Assembly: GCA_017440925.1 (NCBI GenBank)
Contig: JAFSAP010000025.1
Location: forward strand, 1 to 57,481
DNA from: Oscillospiraceae bacterium
Lineage (GTDB): Bacteria > Bacillota > Clostridia > Oscillospirales > Oscillospiraceae
DNA length: 57,481 bases
Direction of reading: 5' to 3'
Shown here: positions 1 to 8,614 of the stretch, in pieces
Numbering within the stretch: the first letter of the stretch is position 1
Layout: every line of letters begins with the position of its first letter
Position numbers and translations under genes: made by a program
Notes under the pieces: model-generated
Databases searched by the model: none
What the model was told of the DNA's origin: nothing
What the model saw: only the letters and a program-made list of their open reading frames with translations

Positions 1-867
1 CCCCTGATCCAGGCCGCTGACAACAAAGTTCCTCAGCAGCAGCAGCAGATCGAATCCATGATCCAGAACGGTGCAAAGGTCATCGTTGTCGGCCCCATCG
101 ACGGCACTCAGCTGGGCGCTGTCCTGGAAGAGGCCAAGGCTGCCGGTGTTTACGTCATCGGTTATGACCGCCTGCTGGAAAACACCACCGGCGTTGACGG
201 TGTTGTTCAGTTCGGCTCCGTTAAGACCGGTGAGCTGCAGGCTCAGGCTCTGCTGGACGGTCTGAAGGCAATGAAGGGCGAAGGTCCCTGGAACATCGAG
301 CTGTTCGGCGGCGGCCCCGCTGACCCCAACGCTCCCAACTTCTTCAAGGGCGCTATGAGCGTTCTGCAGCCCCTGATCGACGACGGCACCCTGACCGTTG
401 TCTCCGGCCAGATGGACTTCACCCAGTGCGCTACTCAGGACTGGGATAACTCCAAGGCACAGGCCAGAATGGACTCCCTGCTGTCCGGCTTCTACGCTGA
501 CAAGGAAATCCACGGCGTTCTGTCTCCCAACGACGGCATCGCCCGTGCAATCATCACCTCCTGCGAGCAGGCTGGCCAGGAGATCCCCGCTATCTCCGGT
601 CTGGACGCTGAAAACGAGTCCGTTGAATGGGTCTGGGCAGGCCGCCAGTACTCCACCGTTGCAAAGCCCACCGATGCTCTGGTTGCTCAGACCATCGAGA
701 TCATCAAGTCCCTGCAGGCTGGTAACGGCATGCCTGCTACCGATGTCAAGGTCAACAACGGCAAGATCGACGTTCTGGTTTACGAGCTGCCTCCCGTTGT
801 CGTCACCAAGGACAACGCTAAGGAAGTCTTCGCCAACGATCCCGGCCGTATGGAACTGCTGAAGTAA
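1..867 (+). CDS. Sugar ABC transporter substrate-binding protein (3' part)
   Basis: The frame is open from base 1, so the start and any signal peptide lie outside the window; about 288 residues are visible. The protein looks like a type 1 periplasmic-binding protein of the ChvE/XylF-like sugar group: an alternating pattern with VVGPIDG, VIGYDRLL, ELFGGGPADPN, LSPNDGIARA and ISGLDAENESVEW, ending in an EVFANDPGRM tail. Its expected role is extracellular capture of a monosaccharide for an ABC importer. Codon use is extremely biased (leucine almost always CTG), suggesting high expression. The gene is followed directly by a strong terminator, so any ATPase and permease genes would be upstream. 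The exact sugar cannot be read from this part. Confidence 0.85.
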   Translation, partial: PLIQAADNKVPQQQQQIESMIQNGAKVIVVGPIDGTQLGAVLEEAKAAGVYVIGYDRLLENTTGVDGVVQFGSVKTGELQAQALLDGLKAMKGEGPWNIELFGGGPADPNAPNFFKGAMSVLQPLIDDGTLTVVSGQMDFTQCATQDWDNSKAQARMDSLLSGFYADKEIHGVLSPNDGIARAIITSCEQAGQEIPAISGLDAENESVEWVWAGRQYSTVAKPTDALVAQTIEIIKSLQAGNGMPATDVKVNNGKIDVLVYELPPVVVTKDNAKEVFANDPGRMELLK

Positions 868-890
868 TCTTCTTCCATAATATCCCCCAA

Positions 891-930
891 GGCGGCGGAA
901 GGGAAATCCTTCCGCCGCCCCTTCTTTTTA
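891..930 (+). terminator. Rho-independent terminator of the binding-protein gene
   Basis: A 12-bp perfect stem (GGCGGCGGAAGG with its complement) and a 5-base loop are followed by CCTTCTTTTTA. It starts 24 bases after the stop codon at 867. Confidence 0.9.
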
Positions 931-989
931 TTGCCTGTATTACCCGACCTGCCTTTCATTGGCAGTCCGGTTTTTGTCTTTACCAGAAC

Positions 990-1026
990 GAAAACACCCA
1001 CATCCATAGGAATGTGGGTGTTTTGC
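990..1026. terminator. Hairpin terminator facing the SASP remnant
   Basis: CACCCACAT pairs with ATGTGGGTG around an 8-base loop, with A-runs on the left and T-runs on the right, so it could work in both directions. It lies downstream of the minus-strand spore-protein remnant. A very similar ACCCACATCC hairpin ends the unrelated gene at 44730. Confidence 0.7.
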
Positions 1027-1129
1027 ATGACAAAACTTCAAATATGAAGAGCGGCTATGTACTGTACAGACTTTATATGCCCTGTAGCAATGCGACTGTT
1101 TCTGTCGAATTTTGTAGTTCGTACGGGAC

Positions 1130-1302
1130 AAATCTTCTTGACCATCTGACCGCCGATGGAGCCTGCCTCACGGGAGGTCAGGTGGCCGTTGTAGCCATTG
1201 GTCAGGTTAACGCCAACTTCCTGGGCAGATAAGCATCTTGAAACGGTCCATGGCCTCACGAGCCTGGGGGACATTGATCTGATTGTTGTTGGAATTGCTC
1301 AT
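1130..1302 (-). pseudogene. Frameshifted alpha/beta-type small acid-soluble spore protein, copy 1
   Basis: Intact alpha/beta SASPs coat and protect spore DNA. From the ATG at 1302 (ribosome site AAGGAGAG) the frame reads MSNSNNNQINVPQAREAM, then DRFKM, and runs into a stop. The rest of the protein, SAQEVGVNLTNGYNGHL followed by TSREAGSIGGQMVKK, is in the next frame. Removing one A (CTT-A-TCT, about 1231) would restore one protein. The normal SASP C-terminal tail is not recognisable after MVKK. Copy 2 at 30.4 kb carries the same extra base. The gene points to a spore-forming or recently spore-forming lineage. Confidence 0.8.
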
Positions 1303-1461
1303 TTTGATTTCTCTCCTTCTATCAATTCCGGAAAGCAAGATGCTTTCCGGATGGAGAACATCTTTTTTTCTTTCCGTACTCCCAGTTTGCTCAAAGTCGA
1401 AAAAGGTATGAATGTTAAGTGACGGCAACAATGGAAAAGGGTGCCTAGGTATTTTTTGCTT

Positions 1462-1715
1462 ATGAAACAAAAATATGCTGAAGCATGGCAGGACAAAGCT
1501 GTAGGTCGATTCATTGAAGACAATAATACGATGCTGGCGCTGGCAATGATGTTATGGTCTGGGACTTTTATTCCTTGCTGTTGGCAATCTATATGATGTT
1601 CAGCTTCATGCTGGTGGACGAAACGGCTACACTGAAGTTGTGTCCTAACTGCTATAAGGCATTCTTTACGGAGAATGAGGATGATGTTTATTGCAGTGAG
1701 AACTGTGAGATGTAG
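1462..1715 (+). pseudogene. Broken small gene with a Cys-rich, zinc-knuckle-like tail
   Basis: An ATG at 1462 opens MKQKYAEAWQDKAVGRFIED, then the likely continuation moves to another frame: VWDFYSLLLAIYMMFSF, then LVDETATLKLCPNCYKAFF, ending YCSENCEM before the TAG at 1713. CPNC followed by CSENC gives a C-x2-C...C-x3-C pattern typical of short zinc-binding tails. At least one frameshift near 1535-1550 separates the halves. I do not recognise the family with certainty. It lies just upstream of the promoter of the HEPN-ParB operon and may be debris from an insertion. Confidence 0.5.
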
Positions 1716-1745
1716 GGTCAGTCGTAAAGAGCCCCCTGATGTTTG

Positions 1746-1774
1746 TTGATAATTTGTAAAAACAGTAGTATAAT
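1746..1774 (+). promoter_or_regulatory. Sigma-A-type promoter of the HEPN-ParB operon
   Basis: TTGATA at 1746-1751 and TATAAT at 1769-1774 are 17 bases apart. The ATG at 1805 follows, with ribosome site CAGGAGGA. Confidence 0.8.
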
Positions 1775-1804
1775 TGTCAAAAACAGAAGCAGGAGGATAC
1801 AGAC

Positions 1805-3529
1805 ATGCAGGAGAATTTTGAACTTGTCCAACGAGGATTCCGGATTTTGGTGGGATCCATGTCTGGATTTATCGGTCAGGAAATCAATCGCGTATATAGA
1901 AATAATTGGTGGAATGAAGTGCTGAATGCACTGTATGATCAGCGGGATTTACCTTGCAGTGGTACCTATGCAGAACTGGTGGATTCTCTGGATATTGCTA
2001 ACTGTATTCGTCTGATTGATCGGAAGTGGAACGACGTTTTTAGAAATGTATTATCCATGAATTGCCGGACCTGGGCACGGGAACTGATGGGTGTCCGAAA
2101 TATCGTTGCCCATATTGGTCAGCAGGATCTGGAACAGCCCATGGCGGAACGTGCTTTGGATACGATGGCTTTGCTGTGCAAGGAGATTGATCCTGAAGGC
2201 GCTGATGAAATCCGGGATGTTTATCGTCAGGTGCGTGCTAAGGCTGAGAGCAACCGCCCTGCAGTGTTTTCTGGTTTGGCCCAGCCAGAAAGTGATTCTA
2301 AGCGCGGTACACTGCAAGAAGGCAGTCTTCTTCGCCTGGTAGGTACAGACATGGTCAAAAAGACTACCCTCACAAGAAAAGTGACCTATGGCGGAAAGAC
2401 GGTCGTGTACCCTGTGTATCAGGTTCGACTGGATGTTTTATTCTATAATGATCAGAATGACCGGATTGCGACCTGGATTTCCCGTTATGAATCGGAAAAT
2501 GGCAAGGAATCTCTCAGTGATCTGAATGTGGAGATTTATAACCGTATTATTGAGAATTTTATTACGGAGAGCAATCCGGAGGCGATCAAGAAAACGCAGA
2601 AGAATATTGCCCTGGTGGGACAACGGGAACCGGGCGTGACTCTGGCGGATGGCCGGATCGTGGATGGTAACCGACGCTTTACTTGTCTTAGGCGGATTCA
2701 GAGAGACGGCATAGATCCTGTATATTTTGAAACTGTCCTCATGGATATGGATATCCGGGAAGACAGAAAGCAGATTAAGTTGCTGGAGCTCGCCATTCAG
2801 CATGGTGAAGAAAAGAAGGTTGACTATGACCTGATCGACTATGCAGTAGGTACTTATCGGGATGTTGTCCAGACGGGTCTGCTGACTGTGGAAGAATATG
2901 CTGCCACAGCCAATGAAACGCTGGCGGATGTAAAGAAGAGAATTGAAATTGCAGGAATCATCTGTGAATTTCTGAACCATATCAGGCTTCCTGAACAGTA
3001 TCATGTTGCAAGAGAGTACCAGGTGTATGATTTGTTCCAGGAGATGATGCCGGCATTGCGGGCATTGGATGATAACGGAAAGCGTCAGTTGAAAAAGATT
3101 GCCTTTAATAATACCGTTCTGAAGGCAATCAAGGATCAGCGAAAGTTTATTCGGGATGTTAGAGGTTTGATTAAAAATGGCGCCTATACCGGGTATTTTG
3201 CAGAGCAGGAACAGCTTACAAAGACCATAGAGGAAAACTTCGCAGCAGTACAGATCCGGTCCAAAGAAGATTTGGATCGATTTGCAGCAGAGAATATCCG
3301 GATCACAGAGCAGCTGCAAAATTCCATGGAGCGAGCGCTGCTTCGGGCAAGAGCCCAGCAGGTCAGAAATCGACCTTCGGAGAATGTAAGCAAAAGCATC
3401 GGTCTGCTGATGGATGTGGATCCGAGATTGTTCGGGAAATTGAACGAAGAGGAAAAGGATGCATTGAAAGCGGAACTTCAGGAACTGGAACGGATTGTAC
3501 AGTCCTTCAAAAAACAGCTGGAAAAGTAA
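1805..3529 (+). CDS. HEPN (Swt1-like) and ParB/Srx-like domain fusion protein
   Basis: A 574-residue cytoplasmic protein. Residues ~25-130 match the Swt1-like HEPN pattern: RTWARELMGVRNIVAHIG carries the R-x4-H motif (Arg98, His103) used by HEPN ribonucleases, followed by the family-typical RALDTM helix. Residues ~200-400 look like a ParB/sulfiredoxin-type N-terminal domain, with DGRIVDGNRRFTCLRRI (GNRR at 288-291), then a helical ParB-type region (LTVEEYAATANETLADVKKRI). The C-terminus (~480-574) is predicted coiled coil. HEPN domains often act as RNases in toxin-antitoxin and phage-defence systems; here that role is inference. It is first in an operon, 11 bases upstream of the alpha-CTD/sigma-4 gene. 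It could instead be a regulator whose HEPN domain is only a binding module. Confidence 0.75.
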   Translation: MQENFELVQRGFRILVGSMSGFIGQEINRVYRNNWWNEVLNALYDQRDLPCSGTYAELVDSLDIANCIRLIDRKWNDVFRNVLSMNCRTWARELMGVRNIVAHIGQQDLEQPMAERALDTMALLCKEIDPEGADEIRDVYRQVRAKAESNRPAVFSGLAQPESDSKRGTLQEGSLLRLVGTDMVKKTTLTRKVTYGGKTVVYPVYQVRLDVLFYNDQNDRIATWISRYESENGKESLSDLNVEIYNRIIENFITESNPEAIKKTQKNIALVGQREPGVTLADGRIVDGNRRFTCLRRIQRDGIDPVYFETVLMDMDIREDRKQIKLLELAIQHGEEKKVDYDLIDYAVGTYRDVVQTGLLTVEEYAATANETLADVKKRIEIAGIICEFLNHIRLPEQYHVAREYQVYDLFQEMMPALRALDDNGKRQLKKIAFNNTVLKAIKDQRKFIRDVRGLIKNGAYTGYFAEQEQLTKTIEENFAAVQIRSKEDLDRFAAENIRITEQLQNSMERALLRARAQQVRNRPSENVSKSIGLLMDVDPRLFGKLNEEEKDALKAELQELERIVQSFKKQLEK

Positions 3530-3539
3530 TGGTGATCAT

Positions 3540-6467
3540 ATGTCAGTAGAAATCATATCCATTGATACCATCGGACTGTCTGTCCGGTCGATGAATGCAC
3601 TGCGGCGGAATGAGATATATACGGTTGGAGATTTGCTGCAATACGATGAAGAACGGCTGTTTCAGTTGCGTAATCTGGGCAGAAAATCGGTGGATGAGAT
3701 CCTTGCGAAGATTGAAGAATACAAGGACCTGGCGACATCCAGCTGGGTTCCGGAGGAACCGGAAGCGGAGCAGTCTGCAGAAGATATACAAAACTGGTTC
3801 GCGTCTGAGTCAGGAAAAACGGAAATTATGCAGTGGCTCAGGGAGAAAAAGACCCGAATCGATGTGCTGGAGCTTCTTTCTGCGAGGGCATACAATCTTC
3901 TTATGCTCAATGAATGTGAATATCTGCATCAGCTGGCATTTCAAACGACTGGGGAACTGCTGAAAATCCCCCGTATGGATGAAATCTGTGCTGCAGAGAT
4001 CATAAAGTGGGTTGACACCTATATCTGCCAGAATGTCGATGACATTTACACAGGATTTCGTAAAAACACAGAGCAGAGCCCTGTAACACTGGATGATATG
4101 CGGTTCATGCCGAAGCACCAGGATCGTATTTTGGAGTTTGTGCATAGAAATGATATTGATGTAGAAAGTATGCCCATTTCCACCCGATCCAAAAATCAGC
4201 TTCAGAAAAACGGATATTGTAAACTGAGCGAAATTATTTTCCTGAGGGAGGAGCAGATCAGGCAGATCCCTGCAATGGGTGCGGCTTCAGCGGAGCAGAT
4301 TGCGGAAGTCATTCAGAATTACCTGAAAAAACACGAGCACCGTATTATTGCATTCTGTAACGGAGATGTTTCTGTGCTGTGGGATGATACGGCGATTCGG
4401 AAGAAAATTCTCAGACTCTATCAGGAACGGCCTTTTGACGGTTTCAGCCTGAAGGAAATGACTGAAAAATTAGATCTTCCTGATGCCGTTTCCCAGGAAC
4501 GGATCAAGAAGATCATCGGAGGATTGCTGGCCGAGCGAAAACTGGAGTATGTGGATTTTCGCTGCTATCGGATTTACGAAAAATTTGAGTCCTTTTTGCC
4601 GGATTGTGATGCGGTGGATGCCCGCTCAAAACATATCCTACAGCTGCGTCTGCAGGGAAAAACCCTTGAGGAGATTGGCCGGGAATTCGATTTGACCAGA
4701 GAACGTGTCCGGCAGATCATCAAGAAGAAAACGGGCGAGGTTCGGAATCGCTATGCAATGATCACGGGTGACCGCTGGTTTGACGAAGATTACTATTGGT
4801 ATTTCTATGAGAACTATGCTTTTGACCGACGGGAAGCATCTCACTGGATGGGCATACCAGAAGCTGTCTGGGCCTATCTGGATATGATGGACATAAAGCA
4901 GGGAAAGAAAGATCTGGAGTTGGCTCTGGACGATTCTGAGAATCTGGAGATTGGTCTGCGGCTGAAGGTGAAAAACTATCTGAACCGAAACAAAATCTTT
5001 GTTGATGGAATTTGGGTGGAAAAGAAACGGTCTGAACTGGAGCCTATTGTGGCAAAAAAATTCTGCCGGACAGATCTGTCCTTTGATCAGTTTGCTGCTG
5101 CCTTCAATCACTTCCTGGAAGAGGAAGAAATTCCCTATGACGAAGATCTCTATTATACTGAGGCGGTAATCCGGACAAGAAAGAACCGCATGGCGGAGGC
5201 GCGTTTTCTTCTGTGGAAGCAGAATGAAATGCTGCGTTACTATGACATTGACAGCCGGGATTATTCGGAACTTCTGGAAACGCTGAAACTGGATACTTAC
5301 GAGAATGTGGAGTACTCTACCGTAAAGTTCCTGAGAGAGTATCCTCTGCTGATGGAGAAATACGACATCCGGGATCAGTATGAGCTGCACAATCTGCTCA
5401 GAAAAATCATACCGGAGGGTAGCTTCCATGATTTCCACTGCAGCAGAACACCCCATATTCGTTTTGGCAGCTTTGACCGGGATACAGCGATACTGGATAT
5501 CCTGATTGATATGGCTCCCGTGACTCCCCAGGATCTTTGTGAGCGGATATCGGAAGAATATGGCTATGACCCCATGGTTATCTGGGCAAATTACCTTCAG
5601 TCCTTTCAGGTGTATTATCATGAGGGAATTTATTCAGTTGATCAGAAGGCAATGCCTTCAGACAGAATGGCAGCGCTTCACAGGATGCTTCCGGATGATT
5701 TCTACTACATAGACGAAATCCGAAAAACATATGCCAGACTGTATCCGGATGCAGATATGGAAGAGATTAATCCTTACAATCTGAAATCCATGGGTTTCAT
5801 TGTGTTATCCCGGTATGTGGTTCAGCATTATCCTTCTCTGGAAGCATATTGTGAGCATTTACTTACCCGGGAGGATATTGTAGATCTCAGACCTCTGCGT
5901 AAGAGGCTGACATATGTGGTGATGTTTTCCAACAAGCTGATGGAGATGAAGCGAAATCTCGATGTCATTGAATTCGAACCCGGTCAGATCCTGAATTTCC
6001 GCAAGCTTGCCCGGGCGGGAATTACCAAGGAAGATATCCGTGACTTCTGTGATGCGGTGTATGATTTTGTTTCCGATGGAAAATACTTCTGTTCCAAATC
6101 CCTGAAAGAAGAAGGATTTGAATCGGAACTGTATGACCTGGGTTTCTCTGATTGGTTCTATGCCAATCTGCTGATTTCCGATGAACGCTTCTCCTATACC
6201 AATGCTTTTGGCAATATCATCCTCTGCAAGGAAAGAAAAGATATTACCATTCAGTCTTTCCTGGTGAATCGAATTTGTGACCATGGCTGGATTGACACCT
6301 ATGATCTGATGACAGAACTTGAAGAACGTTTTGGTTGTACACCTGAAGACAAATGGGACATTATCTACAGACTGAAAAACACCCAGGTTTATTATGACAA
6401 AATCCTGGACCGTCTCTATGCGAATGTGGATCTATACTACCGGGATCTGGATGAGGGAGGCTTCTGA
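3540..6467 (+). CDS. Large DNA-binding protein: three alpha-CTD-like repeats, sigma region 4, winged-helix tail
   Basis: A 975-residue protein starting at the ATG at 3540. Three helix-hairpin-helix segments resemble the RNA polymerase alpha-subunit C-terminal domain, at residues ~8-58 (LSVRSMNALRRNEIYTVGDL, then LRNLGRKSVDEI), ~108-155 (more diverged, LSARAYNLLMLNECEYLHQL) and ~206-262 (STRSKNQLQKNGYCKLSEII). Residues ~358-405 are a sigma-70 region 4-type helix-turn-helix (LEEIGREFDLTRERVRQI). The remaining ~570 residues contain repeated winged-helix-like units. Proteins with alpha-CTD plus sigma-4 modules occur in gut Firmicutes, but their role is not established to my knowledge. Recruiting or mimicking transcription machinery is inference. 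Its stop overlaps the next start (ATGA), implying translational coupling. Confidence 0.75.
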   Translation: MSVEIISIDTIGLSVRSMNALRRNEIYTVGDLLQYDEERLFQLRNLGRKSVDEILAKIEEYKDLATSSWVPEEPEAEQSAEDIQNWFASESGKTEIMQWLREKKTRIDVLELLSARAYNLLMLNECEYLHQLAFQTTGELLKIPRMDEICAAEIIKWVDTYICQNVDDIYTGFRKNTEQSPVTLDDMRFMPKHQDRILEFVHRNDIDVESMPISTRSKNQLQKNGYCKLSEIIFLREEQIRQIPAMGAASAEQIAEVIQNYLKKHEHRIIAFCNGDVSVLWDDTAIRKKILRLYQERPFDGFSLKEMTEKLDLPDAVSQERIKKIIGGLLAERKLEYVDFRCYRIYEKFESFLPDCDAVDARSKHILQLRLQGKTLEEIGREFDLTRERVRQIIKKKTGEVRNRYAMITGDRWFDEDYYWYFYENYAFDRREASHWMGIPEAVWAYLDMMDIKQGKKDLELALDDSENLEIGLRLKVKNYLNRNKIFVDGIWVEKKRSELEPIVAKKFCRTDLSFDQFAAAFNHFLEEEEIPYDEDLYYTEAVIRTRKNRMAEARFLLWKQNEMLRYYDIDSRDYSELLETLKLDTYENVEYSTVKFLREYPLLMEKYDIRDQYELHNLLRKIIPEGSFHDFHCSRTPHIRFGSFDRDTAILDILIDMAPVTPQDLCERISEEYGYDPMVIWANYLQSFQVYYHEGIYSVDQKAMPSDRMAALHRMLPDDFYYIDEIRKTYARLYPDADMEEINPYNLKSMGFIVLSRYVVQHYPSLEAYCEHLLTREDIVDLRPLRKRLTYVVMFSNKLMEMKRNLDVIEFEPGQILNFRKLARAGITKEDIRDFCDAVYDFVSDGKYFCSKSLKEEGFESELYDLGFSDWFYANLLISDERFSYTNAFGNIILCKERKDITIQSFLVNRICDHGWIDTYDLMTELEERFGCTPEDKWDIIYRLKNTQVYYDKILDRLYANVDLYYRDLDEGGF

Positions 6468-6961
6468 TGATGTACAATACCATACAGGAACAGAAAGAAA
6501 ACCTTCTTACAGAGATCGAAAAGCTGCATCAGCGTCATGAACGGGCCGAATCTGTGGGGGAAGACTATTTCGAGCCGGGAATGATGGAATATCTGGAACA
6601 GTCAGATGGGGTCTTTGATGAAGTCAGCGGAGAAGTGTTGGTCCGCTTTGAGGTAAAGGGAATCAGGTATGAAGGCCGTACAGAGCAGATCGAAAAGGTG
6701 AGTGCCGGGGATACGGTACAGATCGCAAGAGATCGCGAAAATCCATATAACGCCAATAATTTCATGATCCTGACGTTGAAGGGAAAGAACTTGGGCAATA
6801 TGCCGGCACAGCTGTGCAATGTGATTGCACCCCTTTATGACACAGGAAATCTTGTTCTTGTCCGGTCGGCAGTAAGTTTTGTTGAACCCATCTCCAGGCG
6901 CAGCCGCCACGCCAAACAGGCGGTGCTGTTTGTGGAATTGAGAATGCTACTACATGTTTAG
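6467..6961 (+). CDS. HIRAN domain protein
   Basis: A 164-residue protein. Residues ~55-150 fit the HIRAN pattern: a beta-rich core (VRFEVKGIRYEGR), then VSAGDTVQIARDRENPYNAN, then LKGKNLGNMPAQLCNVIAPL, as in HIRAN domains of SNF2/Rad5-like DNA-repair helicases and stand-alone bacterial versions. HIRAN domains bind DNA, notably free 3' ends in HLTF, so a damaged- or foreign-DNA sensing role is plausible but inferred. The start overlaps the upstream stop; a second ATG three bases on is possible. Residues 1-50 are helical. In the 180 bases after the stop a short frame continues (LEKKQCQMETEGLEDEGDKA), perhaps a remnant of a longer gene. Confidence 0.7.
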   Translation: MMYNTIQEQKENLLTEIEKLHQRHERAESVGEDYFEPGMMEYLEQSDGVFDEVSGEVLVRFEVKGIRYEGRTEQIEKVSAGDTVQIARDRENPYNANNFMILTLKGKNLGNMPAQLCNVIAPLYDTGNLVLVRSAVSFVEPISRRSRHAKQAVLFVELRMLLHV

Positions 6962-7143
6962 GAAGACGAATCACTAACGTTGAAAGGCTTTTGATTCTTG
7001 GAAAAGAAACAGTGTCAGATGGAGACCGAGGGTCTGGAGGATGAAGGCGATAAGGCATATTTCCTTTTCACAAAATGTGGAAAGGAAATGGATATTCGAA
7101 AATCGCAGAAAAGGATAAAGTGATTTTACAGGAGGGAAATGTT

Positions 7144-8553
7144 ATGCCAACAATGACAGATGAAAACGGTATGGAAAGAGAAATCTCTCAGGAAGAGTTT
7201 ATGGAAGCGTTGGCTTCCGGAGGTAAAATCACCGGCATTCAACAGGTGATCACCGACAAGGAAACAGGGGAAGAGCTGCAGAAGTTTGATATTCCTGTAG
7301 CAGAAGACGGCAGTTTTGACCTGTTTGGCGGTGGCCTGTTTGGTGAATTGTTTGGTGATCACAGAGATCTGGAAGAGAAAATTGCAGATGCAGAAGACGG
7401 TGATGAGGATACCATGCGAGAGCTGGCTAATCTGTATCTCAATGGTGATGAAGAAGTGGATCCTGATCCGAAAAGGGCAGTCTACTGGTTTACCAAGCTT
7501 GCTGAACTGGACAACTCTGATGCCCAGTTTAACTTAGGTCTGCACTATGCCAAGGGTCACGGTGTGGAACGTGATTTTTCCAAGGCTGCTTACTGGATGG
7601 AGCGTGCAGCAGGAAATGGCGACAGTGATGCGCCTGCTCTGCTTGAAAAGTACAACAAGGCTGCCGCAGCACTGGGAAAAGTTGCTTATGGAGATGCTCA
7701 GGCTCAGGCAGATCTGGCAGGTGTACTGATGGGACTGGCAGGATCCCTTGCCCAGGCGGGCACCGGACGGGATTATGAAGAGGCCTTCACTCTGGCAGAA
7801 AAATCTGCGGCTCAGAACAACGGTGACGGCCTTTGGGCACTGGCTTTGGCCTATCAGCATGGCAGAGGTGTTGCCCGGAACATGGAAAAAGCAGTTGACT
7901 GCTATCGCAGAGGTGCAGAATTGGGTCATGCACCTTCTCAGCATAGTCTGGGTTGTTTCTATATGCGTGGTGACTTCCTGGAGGAAAACAAATCTTTGGC
8001 AGTGGAACTTTGCAGAAAATCCGCAGAGCAGGGATATGCTCTGGCTGAATTCTTCATGGCAAAGGTCTATGAAACCGGAGACGGTGTGGGGGAAAATCTG
8101 GATCAGGCACTGATGTGGGGCGAGAAGGCTGCCGAACATGGTACCCCGGATGTTCAGTACGAAGTGGCAAAACTCTATACATATACTGGTGAAGACGGAA
8201 AGATGATCGATGCTGACCGTGCCCGCTACTGGCTTTCCAAAGCAGCAGAGCGTGGTCATCAAATGGCATATCAGATGCTGAATTTTGCACCAATGTGGCA
8301 GGAAAATAACAATAATCCGGATGAGGATGAAGTGTGTACCGATGATTTGCCCGATGGTGCGCCTGCCTGGATGAAACCTATGATGCGTCTGACGGATCTT
8401 GCTCTGGAGAATGGATTGGCCTTAGCTCTGGAAGGAGCAGAACCCAGCCTGGATGATGTTGTTTCCTTTGCACAATTCCTGGCAGAGAATGGAAATGAGG
8501 AAGCGGCTGCAGCATTGGACGATTTCTTTGCGGCAGTAGAAAATATGGAGTAA
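7144..8553 (+). CDS. Sel1-like repeat protein
   Basis: A 469-residue cytoplasmic protein. The ATG at 7144 is chosen because of the ribosome site CAGGAGGGAAATGTT just before it. After ~95 residues rich in Glu and Asp come at least six Sel1-type TPR repeats (~36 residues each), e.g. AQFNLGLHYAKGHGVERD, GLWALALAYQHGRGVARN and AEFFMAKVYETGDGVGEN, followed by an acidic C-terminal helix region. Sel1 repeats form superhelical scaffolds for protein-protein contact; no catalytic motif is seen. It is last in the operon, 182 bases after the HIRAN gene and directly before a terminator, so it is probably the scaffold of that gene set. Confidence 0.85.
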   Translation: MPTMTDENGMEREISQEEFMEALASGGKITGIQQVITDKETGEELQKFDIPVAEDGSFDLFGGGLFGELFGDHRDLEEKIADAEDGDEDTMRELANLYLNGDEEVDPDPKRAVYWFTKLAELDNSDAQFNLGLHYAKGHGVERDFSKAAYWMERAAGNGDSDAPALLEKYNKAAAALGKVAYGDAQAQADLAGVLMGLAGSLAQAGTGRDYEEAFTLAEKSAAQNNGDGLWALALAYQHGRGVARNMEKAVDCYRRGAELGHAPSQHSLGCFYMRGDFLEENKSLAVELCRKSAEQGYALAEFFMAKVYETGDGVGENLDQALMWGEKAAEHGTPDVQYEVAKLYTYTGEDGKMIDADRARYWLSKAAERGHQMAYQMLNFAPMWQENNNNPDEDEVCTDDLPDGAPAWMKPMMRLTDLALENGLALALEGAEPSLDDVVSFAQFLAENGNEEAAAALDDFFAAVENME

Positions 8554-8573
8554 TACCTTAAAAATAGTGAAAA

Positions 8574-8606
8574 CCGGATCTGGATTTCTCCAGATCCGGT
8601 TTTTTG
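8574..8606 (+). terminator. Terminator after the Sel1 gene
   Basis: CCGGATCTGG pairs with CCAGATCCGG around a 6-base loop, followed by TTTTTTGT. It separates the plus-strand operon from the convergent sbcC gene. Confidence 0.9.
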
Positions 8607-8614
8607 TAGATTTT

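Noticed and set aside
1207-1302. Programmed +1 frameshift (CUU-A slip) in the spore-protein genes, because both copies share it
   Set aside because: Copy 2 has a second disruption further on and both lack a normal C-terminal tail, so decay of a duplicated gene is simpler.
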